Shown here one piece after another: positions 5,598 through 11,811 of a DNA stretch of 11,829 nucleotides. Made by a program: the position numbers and the translations under genes. Numbering within the stretch: the stretch's first letter is position 1; each line of letters starts with the position of its first letter. This DNA comes from Bacteroidales bacterium (GTDB lineage: Bacteria > Bacteroidota > Bacteroidia > Bacteroidales > JAOZTL01), in the NCBI GenBank assembly GCA_029942205.1, contig JAOZTL010000037.1, positions 1-11,829 of the forward strand, in the 5' to 3' direction. Under the pieces are notes generated by a model, which made no database searches, was not told where the DNA came from, and worked only from the letters and a program-made list of their open reading frames with translations.

Positions 5598-6666
5598 TTT
5601 GGGGCTTATAATCAAATGCATAAGCCAAAGAAAAGATATTAGATAGTTCAGATTCTTCGCCGAAGCCTGTCAATGCATAATCGATAGAGAAGCCAAAGAA
5701 CCGAAGTCCAAGCCCAATGTTCGGTTGCACTGTCCACCTTTCGCTTTGATCGAAATCAATCACCCTTTGCACGTTGTTGATACCTGCCCGAAGTGAAATC
5801 ATTTTTTTATAACTCAATTCCATGCCAAAAAAAGGGTCGATGCTTAATGGTTTAGCGGTATACAGCACGTTTCGTTTCCCATCAATCGTGATTTTGCTGT
5901 TTAATTCGGGTAATATTGAAAACTTATCATTCAATGTTATTCGGTAAGCAATGCCTACAGAAACGGACGGCAGGCTTATTTCTAAACTATTGGTAGGCAG
6001 ATCGTTTCCTGTTGCAATAAAGGCATCGTTGAATGCCGATGCATCAAACATCCAAGCATTGAATGTACCGAGCGCATCACGTAGCATAATGCCCACGTGT
6101 AGTTTTTTCTGAACAAACAGCAATGCTGCATCCATTCCAAATCCATACGCATTGGCAAACTCTCCTTGGTGGCGATAAATAAACTTAATATTCCCACCAA
6201 TGCTCAAATGCGGAATGCTGGTTTGTTTGGCTATCGAAAAAAACAATGCATAATCTGCTACCGAAAAGTAATGCACCCGATCATAATCCAAATTCCCTTG
6301 ACTATCCAGTAAATCTAAGGTGTTTGGGATATTATCAATCCCCAAACGAATCAGTGAAAAACCAAACGATAAAGAATCGGTGGCTTTATAGCTTGCCGAA
6401 AAATAATCATAGTTGGCCATGTTACTGAAATAAGCGGCATGCAACAATCCAAAATCTACATTTTTATCGGAAAACAATAATCCCGCAGGATTCCAATAGC
6501 CAGCAGAGAAGCCATTGGTAGATGCAACAGAAGCATTTCCCATAGCCATGGCTCGTGCTCCTGCTCCTATGGATAAAAAGTCGTTGCTGTAAGTTGCTAA
6601 CTGAGCATGCAGCGTGTACGAATGAAGAAGGAATATAAAAAACAAGAATTTGAGTTTACCGTTCAT
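5578..6666 (-). CDS. PorV/PorQ-family outer-membrane beta-barrel protein (type IX secretion)
   Basis: The 362-aa product has a signal peptide (Lys-rich start, core 7-14, cleavage near T-L-H-A/Q at 21-22). The diagnostic segment follows: SIGAGARAMAMGNASVAS (32-49) and NGFSAGYWNPAGL (51-63), the ARA-MG ... WNPA signature of the PorV/PorQ (UPF0164, FadL-like) barrels. The rest is alternating polar/aromatic beta-strand sequence ending in an aromatic-rich strand (FSLAYAFDYKP). Known members act in type IX secretion: PorV shuttles cargo to the attachment complex, and PorQ helps release or anchor it. I think PorQ-like is more likely than PorV, but leave the symbol empty. The ATG at 6666 is 17 nt after the upstream small membrane-protein gene. 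The last residues (G-L-R-S-I) and the stop are encoded inside a repeat. Confidence 0.82.
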   Translation of the reverse strand: MNGKLKFLFFIFLLHSYTLHAQLATYSNDFLSIGAGARAMAMGNASVASTNGFSAGYWNPAGLLFSDKNVDFGLLHAAYFSNMANYDYFSASYKATDSLSFGFSLIRLGIDNIPNTLDLLDSQGNLDYDRVHYFSVADYALFFSIAKQTSIPHLSIGGNIKFIYRHQGEFANAYGFGMDAALLFVQKKLHVGIMLRDALGTFNAWMFDASAFNDAFIATGNDLPTNSLEISLPSVSVGIAYRITLNDKFSILPELNSKITIDGKRNVLYTAKPLSIDPFFGMELSYKKMISLRAGINNVQRVIDFDQSERWTVQPNIGLGLRFFGFSIDYALTGFGEESELSNIFSLAYAFDYKPQKGLRSI

Positions 6667-6683
6667 TCTTAGAATAGCTTTGT

Positions 6684-7178
6684 TTATAAATGTTTTCCTG
6701 CGACTTCTAGTTCTTTTTCTTTTTGATTTCCCATTACTCTACCAACGATAAGTCCTATTATAAAACCACCAAAAGCACCAAACTGTAACGAGTTTGTATT
6801 GATAAAATACATTACGCCAACTCCAAGGAATACTCCTAAAGCAGTTCCAATGAGTGAATATAAAGATAAAAAATATCTCGGTAGGCGAATACCATGCTCT
6901 TTGGTCAAATAATCCTGAATTTTGGTCAGCTTTTGTTCGTACTCTCTTCGTTTACTTATCGAGTTGTTTAAATATTCGGGTAAATTTTCCACCAATTCTT
7001 CGATGGTTTCTTTATGTATTTGGCAATTAGAATCTGTTTCTGAAAATCTATCTACTTTATCTGCAATTTTCAACATTGTATCTACATGAAAAAACTTGAC
7101 ATCTCGTTTGTATAGATTTTCAACTTGTTCGTCTATTTTTCGTTCAATACTGATTACCCAAGCACTTCTAATTTCCAT
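6684..7178 (-). CDS. Small two-helix membrane protein of unknown function
   Basis: I do not recognise this 164-aa protein. Residues 1-100 are charged and helical (no signal peptide), with a likely coiled-coil stretch around 55-95 (ELVENLPEYL, KRREYEQKLTKIQDYL). Two hydrophobic segments follow: about 102-125 and 132-149, separated by NTNSLQ. Both are rich in small residues (GTALGVFLGVG; FGAFGGFIIGLIVGRVMG), a glycine-zipper-like spacing that suggests tight helix packing. A short charged tail ends in K-E-L-E-V. The ATG at 7178 is the first in frame. The gene sits 17 nt before the PorV/PorQ-family gene, so cotranscription is likely and a link to the outer-membrane or secretion machinery is possible but unproven. 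A repeat copy lies in its leader. Confidence 0.7.
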   Translation of the reverse strand: MEIRSAWVISIERKIDEQVENLYKRDVKFFHVDTMLKIADKVDRFSETDSNCQIHKETIEELVENLPEYLNNSISKRREYEQKLTKIQDYLTKEHGIRLPRYFLSLYSLIGTALGVFLGVGVMYFINTNSLQFGAFGGFIIGLIVGRVMGNQKEKELEVAGKHL

Positions 7179-7190
7179 AGTCTTTTCTTT

Positions 7191-7223
7191 AAGGTCTTCG
7201 ACCTATTTGATGTTGCTTATGCA
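7191..7223 (+). repeat. AGGTC repeat copy upstream of the small membrane-protein gene
   Basis: AAGGTCTTCGACCT is followed by ATTTGATGTTGCTTATGCA, the cleanest copy of the family. AGGTC (7192-7196) and GACCT (7200-7204) form a perfect 5-bp stem around TTC. It is 13 nt outside the start codon of the minus-strand gene, so it would be transcribed into that gene's leader in antisense orientation. Similarity to the pnp-side copy continues loosely to about 7285 (ATACAT ... TTAATTTTATC against ATACAT ... TTAATTTTGTC). Confidence 0.85.
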
Positions 7224-7292
7224 ATTCTATAAATTTCGACCATTCAGTTAAGATACATAATTGTAACTATTCAATTAATTTTATCACAAAAC

Positions 7293-7344
7293 AAAAAAAG
7301 CATGAACAATAAAGTTTTTTATCACCCATTATTCATACTTTTTT
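7293..7344 (-). terminator. Rho-independent terminator of pnp
   Basis: Read on the minus strand, AAAAAAGTATGAATAAT (7344-7328) pairs with ATTGTTCATGCTTTTTT (7310-7294) through 17 positions, two of them G-U wobbles, and a run of U follows. It begins 33 nt after the pnp stop. The wobbles would be A-C mismatches on the + strand, so the hairpin works best in the pnp direction. Confidence 0.8.
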
Positions 7345-7376
7345 ATACATGTATAAGCATCAATCCTATAATCTGC

Positions 7377-9491
7377 TTATTCTTTCGGTGGTTTAGGCAA
7401 CAATACTTTTCTTGAAAGTTTCAGTTTACCTGTTTTTTTGTCCACGTCAATTAATTTAACGGTTATTTCTTCACCTTCTTTCAGTACCTCATCAACAGTT
7501 TTTAAGCGTCTCCACTCAATTTCCGAAATATGAAGTAGTCCGTCTTTTCCTGGGAATATTTCAACAAATGCACCAAATGCAACAATTGATTTTACTTTTC
7601 CAGTATAAATATCGCCAATAATGGGAACGGCTGTAATTAATTTTATTTTTTCGATTGCTCTAGCAACCGTTTCTTTTCCTTGTCCAGAAATACTTACTTT
7701 TCCTTTATCTCCAATTTCTTCGATGGTAATAATGGTTTCTGTTTCTGATTGAATTTCTTGAATAATTTTTCCTCCAGGACCAATTATTGCACCAATCATT
7801 TCTTTTGGTACTTCCATTTGCTCAATACGAGGAACATGCGAACGGAATTCTTCACGAGGCTCTTCTATTGTTTCGAGCATTTTATCTAAAATATGCAAAC
7901 GACCAACTTTTGCTTGCGACAATGCACGTCCCAGAATTTCATAAGGTAAACCATCCACTTTAATGTCCATTTGGCAAGCAGTAATTCCATCGCTTGTTCC
8001 TGTAACTTTAAAGTCCATGTCGCCTAAGTGATCTTCATCTCCAAGGATGTCCGACAATACGACATATTTATCTTCGTTTTCAAGGATTAGTCCCATTGCT
8101 ATTCCCGAAACTGGTTTTGTAATTTGTAATCCAGTATCCATCAAAGCAAGCGTACCAGCACAAACAGTAGCCATAGACGATGATCCATTTGATTCCAAAA
8201 TATCCGAAACAATGCGAACAGTGTAAGGCACATCAGCAGGAATAACTCTTCCTAAGGCACGATGAGCTAAATTTCCGTGTCCTACTTCTCTACGACTGAG
8301 TCCTCTTACTGGACGTGCATCGCCTGTCGAAAATGGTGGGAAATTATAGTGCAACATGTACGATTCACGACCTTGTGCAAGCACTTCGTCGATTATTTTT
8401 TCGTCTAAGCGAGTACCTAAAGTAACGGTAGTAAGCGATTGTGTTTCACCACGAGTAAAAACTGCCGATCCGTGTGCTCCAGGTAAATAACCAACTTCCG
8501 ACCAAATTGAACGAATTTCGTCAGGTTTACGACCATCCACACGAATTTTTTCGTCAAGTAACAAACGGCGTACCGCTTCTTTTTCTACATCATGAAAATA
8601 ACGAGAAATAAGTGATTTGTTTATTTCTACCTCTTCGCCAAGCTCTTCTAGGAAACGAGCTTTTACTTCGGAAAAACCTTCGTGACGTTCGTGTTTGCTT
8701 TTACCCGATTTTGCAACAGCATAATAATCATCGTAAGCGTATTCTCTTATTTTAGCTTTTAAATCTTCGTCTTTTTCTTCGTGCGAGTATTCTCTTCTAG
8801 TTTTAACACCAGCCATTTCGGCTAATTCGATCTGAGCAGCACATTGCACTTTGATTGCTTCGTGAGCAACTTTGATGGCTTCCATCATGTCATCTTCCGA
8901 CACTTCGCTCATTTCACCTTCGACCATCATTACGCTTTCTGCCGATGCTCCTACCATTAAATCAATATCCGATTCTTCGATTTGCGTCAAAGATGGATTA
9001 ATGAAAAATTCACCGTTTGCTCTTGTTACACGTACTTCAGAAATTGGTCCATTGAATGGAATATCTGAAAGCGTCAAGGCGGTAGATGCAGCCAATGCAG
9101 CTAATGCATCTGGTCTGGTTTCTTTTTCAGCAGAAATAAGTGTTACCGTAACGAATGTGTCTGCATGATAATCTTCAGGGAAAAGTGGGCGTAATACACG
9201 ATCAATTAATCGTGATGTAAGTATTTCATTGTTTCCAGGGCGACCTTCTCTTTTCAAGAAACCACCAGGAATACGACCGAAAGCAGCAAAATTTTCTTTA
9301 TATTCAACCGATAATGGCATGAAGTCGGTATTTTCTTTTGCTTCAGTAGCAGAAACTACGGTAGCCAAAAGCATGGTATTTCCCATTTTTAATACGACCG
9401 AACCATCGGCTTGTTTTGCTAATTTTCCTGTCTCTAAGCTTATGACACGTCCATCACTTAGTGTTATATCTTTTTGAAATGCTTTATACAT
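7377..9491 (-). CDS. pnp: Polyribonucleotide nucleotidyltransferase (PNPase)
   Basis: PNPase degrades RNA 3' to 5' by phosphorolysis and is a core part of bacterial mRNA decay. I choose the ATG at 9491 (M-Y-K-A-F-Q-K-D), giving 704 aa; the frame is open upstream to 9542, but those 17 codons do not look like the family. Domains in order: RNase PH 1 (about 5-215), alpha-helical linker, RNase PH 2 (about 320-540) with FPPFSTGDARP and RREVGHGNLAHRAL, KH with GPGG (571-574), and S1 (about 626-696). The catalytic triplet Asp487, Asp493 and Lys495 in LGDEDHLGDMDFKVTGT matches E. coli 486/492/494. No residue is missing. The gene lies downstream of rpsO, the usual pairing, but is separated by a 531-bp repeat-bearing gap. 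Confidence 0.97.
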   Translation of the reverse strand: MYKAFQKDITLSDGRVISLETGKLAKQADGSVVLKMGNTMLLATVVSATEAKENTDFMPLSVEYKENFAAFGRIPGGFLKREGRPGNNEILTSRLIDRVLRPLFPEDYHADTFVTVTLISAEKETRPDALAALAASTALTLSDIPFNGPISEVRVTRANGEFFINPSLTQIEESDIDLMVGASAESVMMVEGEMSEVSEDDMMEAIKVAHEAIKVQCAAQIELAEMAGVKTRREYSHEEKDEDLKAKIREYAYDDYYAVAKSGKSKHERHEGFSEVKARFLEELGEEVEINKSLISRYFHDVEKEAVRRLLLDEKIRVDGRKPDEIRSIWSEVGYLPGAHGSAVFTRGETQSLTTVTLGTRLDEKIIDEVLAQGRESYMLHYNFPPFSTGDARPVRGLSRREVGHGNLAHRALGRVIPADVPYTVRIVSDILESNGSSSMATVCAGTLALMDTGLQITKPVSGIAMGLILENEDKYVVLSDILGDEDHLGDMDFKVTGTSDGITACQMDIKVDGLPYEILGRALSQAKVGRLHILDKMLETIEEPREEFRSHVPRIEQMEVPKEMIGAIIGPGGKIIQEIQSETETIITIEEIGDKGKVSISGQGKETVARAIEKIKLITAVPIIGDIYTGKVKSIVAFGAFVEIFPGKDGLLHISEIEWRRLKTVDEVLKEGEEITVKLIDVDKKTGKLKLSRKVLLPKPPKE

Positions 9492-9588
9492 ATAATTTAT
9501 TTTTATTTTATACCAAGTCCTATGACTTTTTAAAGTATGCAAACTGAAATCTTCACCCTTTGACTAATTTAAAGTTTGAAAATGAAGT

Positions 9589-9628
9589 AAGGTCATTCGA
9601 CCTATTTAATGTTGCTTATGCACTTGTG
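9589..9628 (+). repeat. AGGTC repeat copy, left end of the ~300-bp element upstream of pnp
   Basis: The copy reads AAGGTCATTCGACCT then ATTTAATGTTGCTTATGCAC and TTGTG. The stem AGGTC/GACCT is intact, with a 4-nt loop here against 3 nt in other copies, so pairing is kept while the loop varies. It lies about 100 bp upstream of the pnp start. The inverse partner is at 9859-9891. Confidence 0.85.
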
Positions 9629-9763
9629 AAAAAACTCTCATACATCAAGAAATAATTATGAACTTAATTTTGTCTATCCATTGACTTCGTGCTGTTTTAA
9701 AGATTGCTCGCATTTATGCAAAACACTTGCAGTAAATGACTTATTGAAAGGCAAATACACGAT

Positions 9764-9805
9764 TAATTTTGTCTACCTACTTATCTAAGTGGATGAACAA
9801 AATTA
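9764..9805. repeat. Hairpin inside the candidate element
   Basis: TAATTTTGT (9764-9772) and ACAAAATTA (9797-9805) are perfect 9-bp arms. Inside them CC-ACTT and AAGT-GG can extend the stem after an interior loop. No T-tract follows, so it is not an obvious terminator. Confidence 0.65.
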
Positions 9806-9858
9806 GTCTCATATTAATGATTCTGTATTTTACTGAATAGTACGTATTTACAGAATTA

Positions 9859-9891
9859 CACAAGTAACACTCAATTTAGGTCAAAGACCTA
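9859..9891 (-). repeat. AGGTC repeat copy, right end of the ~300-bp element
   Basis: On the + strand this reads CACAAGT, AACACTCAATT, then TAGGTCAAAGACCTA (9877-9891), a 6-bp stem around AAA. It matches the reverse of the copy at 9589-9628, with about 8 nt (GCATAAGC) missing after CACAAGT. Confidence 0.7.
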
Positions 9892-9993
9892 TAATACACT
9901 TTCAGGTAAATAACTGACTAAAAATGAAGTAATGTTTTTTATACAACAACTTAATGAATCAATTATTTATTGATACATAAACATTAAAAAAAT

Positions 9994-10021
9994 AAAAAAG
10001 GCAATACGCATTGCCTTTTTA
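9994..10021 (-). terminator. Rho-independent terminator of rpsO
   Basis: GGCAAT (10000-10005) and ATTGCC (10010-10015) form a 6-bp GC-containing stem around a 4-nt loop, flanked by A-run (9994-9999) and T-run (10016-10020). It begins right at the rpsO stop. On the minus strand it ends in a U-tract, as a terminator should; the A-run lets it also work on the + strand. Confidence 0.9.
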
Positions 10022-10022
10022 T

Positions 10023-10292
10023 TTATTTACGTAAATTCAATGTTTTAATAATCGCACGGTATCTTTCAATATCCATGTTCTTAAGGTAATTCAACAAACT
10101 TCTACGTTTACCTACAAGTCTTTGTAACGCACGCTGTGTTCCAAAATCTTTTCTATTTTGTTTCAAATGTGCTGTTAAATGACTAATACGGTATGAAAAT
10201 AAAGCAATTTGTCCTTCAGACGAACCTGTATCGGTTTGTACTTTTCCGTGCCCTGCAAGAATTTCGTGTTTTTTTTCTTTTGATAAATACAT
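10023..10292 (-). CDS. rpsO: Small ribosomal subunit protein uS15
   Basis: uS15 binds the central domain of 16S rRNA (helices 20-22) early in 30S assembly and makes bridge contacts with 23S rRNA. The 89-aa length equals that of typical uS15. The conserved core is present: DTGSSEGQIALFSYRI (21-36), LTAHLKQNRKD (39-49), and QRLVGKRRSLLNYLK (57-71). The N-terminal Met-Tyr-Leu-Ser-Lys-Glu-Lys-Lys fits the family. It has its own promoter (10330-10359) and terminator, so it can be made as a monocistronic mRNA. pnp lies downstream, the usual partner. Confidence 0.97.
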   Translation of the reverse strand: MYLSKEKKHEILAGHGKVQTDTGSSEGQIALFSYRISHLTAHLKQNRKDFGTQRALQRLVGKRRSLLNYLKNMDIERYRAIIKTLNLRK

Positions 10293-10329
10293 TCTTTCTA
10301 AACCCTTTTTGTTGTTTATTAATAGCTTG

Positions 10330-10359
10330 CAAAAGTAATTATTTCTTTGGAATTAACAA
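10330..10359 (-). promoter_or_regulatory. Bacteroidota-type promoter for rpsO
   Basis: On the minus strand TTG (10359-10357) is followed after 19 nt by TACTTTTG (10337-10330), a full match to TTG / TAnnTTTG. The start site would be near 10323, giving a leader of about 30 nt. The -33 element lies inside the imperfect palindrome AATTAACAATTAATT. Confidence 0.8.
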
Positions 10360-10391
10360 TTAATTTCTTAAAAATATTTTCTTATGCTTTT

Positions 10392-11384
10392 TTATCTGTT
10401 CGTATTTCTGTCTAATGCATCCTGTATCAACAAGTCGTACAGTTCAGTTTCTGACATTCCTGAAGTCCGTATTTGTTGAGGAACAAGGCTATTTTCGGTC
10501 ATTCCTGGAATGGAGTTTATCTCCAATAAGTAAAATGTGTCTTTTTTCAGAATAAAATCAGCACGTACGACTCCATGACATCCGATGATGTCATAAATTT
10601 TGGATGTTAATTGCTGGCAAGCTTTTGTTTCTGCTTCGCTTAGGTCGGCTGGCGTTATTTTTTGTGATTTACTCGAATCGTACTTAGATTCATAGTCAAA
10701 AAACTCATTACGACTCACTATTTCCGTTAATGGAAAAATGTATTCTTTCGTTTGAGTCTTGAATATTCCACAGGTTATTTCACGTCCTTCAATATATTCT
10801 TCGATGATAACTTGATCTGCTTCTTTGAATGCATTTTCGATAGCTGTATCTAACTCACTCGTTTTTTTTACTTTACTAATACCAAAACTTGATCCGCCTT
10901 GATTTGGTTTCACAAAAACGGGCAATTCAAGTTTCGCAGTAATCGCTTCGGTACTCAATTGACGATTTTGTTTCATCATCAGTGAGTTTGCCACGGCTAT
11001 TCCCGAATCACGTAAAAAATTATTACAAAAATATTTATTAAATGTAAGTGCCGAAGTTAGCACATCGCAACCACTATACGGAATTTTCAGAATATCAAAA
11101 TAAGATTGCAATTTACCGTCTTCGCCTGGCGTGCCGTGTATGGCACTAAATACGCAGTCAAAATATATTGTTGTACCATTTTCCGAAACAGAAAAATCAT
11201 TTTTGTTCACAGGCAATCCACAATACAAGTCGCTGATTACTTCCCATTCGCCATTTTTCATTAAAATTTTGAATGTATTATACTTCTCCGTATCCAGCTT
11301 TTTCATTACTTGTTCGGCACTTTGCAACGAAACTACATGTTCCGACGAATCGCCACCTGCTAATACTGCAATATTCTTTTTCAT
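10392..11384 (-). CDS. ddl: D-alanine--D-alanine ligase
   Basis: Ddl is a cytoplasmic ATP-grasp enzyme that joins two D-alanines for the peptidoglycan precursor. The 330-aa product has AVLAGGDSSEHVVSLQSA (6-23, with Glu15), SAIHGTPGEDGKLQ (80-93), the ATP-lysine region VFVKPNQGGSSFGISKV (156-172, Ser165), EEYIEGREIT (195-204), FFDYESKYD (228-236), VRADF (273-277) and LEINSIPGMTENSLVPQ (287-303) with the metal ligands Glu288 and Asn290. The tyrosine in FFDYESKY (Tyr231) is the residue seen in D-Ala-D-Ala ligases, in contrast to D-lactate-specific vancomycin-resistance ligases. Its stop is 99 nt before rpsO. No promoter matching TAnnTTTG was found upstream of 11384, and no terminator after its stop. 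Confidence 0.95.
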   Translation of the reverse strand: MKKNIAVLAGGDSSEHVVSLQSAEQVMKKLDTEKYNTFKILMKNGEWEVISDLYCGLPVNKNDFSVSENGTTIYFDCVFSAIHGTPGEDGKLQSYFDILKIPYSGCDVLTSALTFNKYFCNNFLRDSGIAVANSLMMKQNRQLSTEAITAKLELPVFVKPNQGGSSFGISKVKKTSELDTAIENAFKEADQVIIEEYIEGREITCGIFKTQTKEYIFPLTEIVSRNEFFDYESKYDSSKSQKITPADLSEAETKACQQLTSKIYDIIGCHGVVRADFILKKDTFYLLEINSIPGMTENSLVPQQIRTSGMSETELYDLLIQDALDRNTNR

Positions 11385-11603
11385 TTCTTGATGTTTAGTC
11401 TTTTTTCTATATAAGTGTGTGAATTTTGTTGATTTTTCTAATAATTATACATACTATTCTTTACCTTTTCATGTTATTCACGCACAAGTGAAAAAGCTTT
11501 CTTTAGTGTTATTCTCTTTTATATTCTACGGTAAAGGTAAATACTTTCTGAAAAAGATAAAAATAACAATATTTTTTCTGATAAGGTCTTTTTTTGTTGA
11601 AAA
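11385..11603. other. Intergenic gap upstream of ddl, no clear gene
   Basis: An open + strand frame from a GTG at 11419 (71 codons) is low-complexity (many F, K, I, L) and has no leader signal, so I do not call it. TTCAC-GCACAA-GTGAA (11474-11489) is a small hairpin. AAGGTCTTTTTTTGTTGA (11583-11600) resembles the start of the AGGTC repeat but has lost the second arm. Confidence 0.5.
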
Positions 11604-11634
11604 TTTGAAAAGTGTCTTAAATTCAGTACTTTAG
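11604..11634 (+). promoter_or_regulatory. Probable promoter at the right edge
   Basis: TTTG (11604-11607) and TACTTTAG (11627-11634) are 19 nt apart. The -7 element differs from TAnnTTTG at one position (the third T of TTTG is A). The motif AGTGTC occurs at 11611-11616 (between the two elements) and at 11640-11645 (near the predicted start site), with its inverse GACACT at 11673-11678, so an operator is possible. Confidence 0.45.
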
Positions 11635-11663
11635 TATTTAGTGTCAAAATTAAATATTAAGTT

Positions 11664-11792
11664 ATGAATAAAGACACTTACAACAAATATAATGATTTTT
11701 ATTTACATACTGGTTACAAAAGTATCCGAGTTAATTTCACAAAAGAAGAATATGGTCGTATAATGTCTGATAATAAGTATACAGGCGTTTGA
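11664..11792 (+). CDS. Possible 42-codon ORF, truncated or small hypothetical protein
   Basis: ATG at 11664 is preceded by AATTAAATATTAAGTT and ends at TGA 11790-11792. The product begins Met-Asn-Lys-Asp-Thr-Tyr and contains KSIRVNFTKEEYGRIMSDNK (19-38), which reads like the beta-strand and first helix of a ribbon-helix-helix DNA-binding or plasmid mobilisation protein, then stops early. It follows a probable promoter. A frameshift, an insertion at the GC-richer stretch just after it (ACAGGCG ... CGCCTG), or a genuine small protein are all possible. I cannot identify a family. Confidence 0.35.
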   Translation: MNKDTYNKYNDFYLHTGYKSIRVNFTKEEYGRIMSDNKYTGV

Positions 11793-11811
11793 GCGATTAT
11801 TTTGTCGCCTG
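11782..11811. repeat. Inverted repeat at the right edge of the window
   Basis: CAGGCG (11782-11787) and CGCCTG (11806-11811) are perfect 6-bp arms 18 nt apart, in the most GC-rich short segment of this A/T-rich gap. They span the stop codon of the small ORF. It could be the border of an element that continues beyond the window, or an mRNA hairpin. Confidence 0.4.

Larger units (their letters stand above)
9589..9891. mobile_element. Candidate non-autonomous (MITE-like) element with inverted ends
   Basis: Inverted copies of the repeat sit at both ends: 9589-9628, and 9859-9891 in opposite orientation (CACAAGT, then AACACTCAATTTAGGTC, then AAAGACCT). The ~230 bp between them are noncoding and contain TTAATTTTGTCTA at 9664-9676 and 9763-9775 plus an inverse ACAAAATTA at 9797-9805. 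AAAATGAAGTAA occurs at 9579-9590, touching the left end, and again at 9921-9932, 30 bp beyond the right end. No transposase is present. Mobility is inference from the terminal inverted structure and the shortened relative at 4043-4124. Confidence 0.5.
9492..10022. other. rpsO-pnp intergenic gap: repeat-dense, no gene
   Basis: No ORF worth calling was found on either strand. The gap holds two inverted AGGTC repeat copies, a hairpin at 9764-9805, a relative of the 78-bp repeat starting at 9685 (CTTCGTGCTGTTTTA, with GCTC and CATTTAT after), GTACGTATTTA at 9840-9850, and the rpsO terminator. The pnp promoter was not found: the only TAnnTTTG on the minus strand (TAATTTTG, 9805-9798) lacks a TTG at the right distance. 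Confidence 0.7.

Noticed and set aside
8872..9477. Two + strand frames of 98 and 82 codons opposite pnp
   Set aside because: They are antisense shadows of a strongly conserved coding region and have no leader or family motif.
9492..9542. N-terminal extension of pnp by 17 codons to the upstream ATG
   Set aside because: The added residues (M-H-T-L-K-S-H-R-T-W) are not PNPase-like, while Met at 9491 begins the conserved Y-K-A-F-Q-K-D-I segment and brings the length to 704 aa, near the family norm.
9665..9805. TAATTTTG matches to the -7 promoter element in the rpsO-pnp gap (+ strand at 9665 and 9764, - strand at 9805)
   Set aside because: None has TTG 19-20 nt upstream, and all lie inside the TTAATTTTGTC repeats of the candidate element.
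11419..11634. 71-codon + strand frame starting with GTG in the gap upstream of ddl
   Set aside because: The product is a low-complexity mix of F, K, I, L and S with no recognisable motif. It has no A-rich leader and overlaps the probable promoter at 11604-11634.
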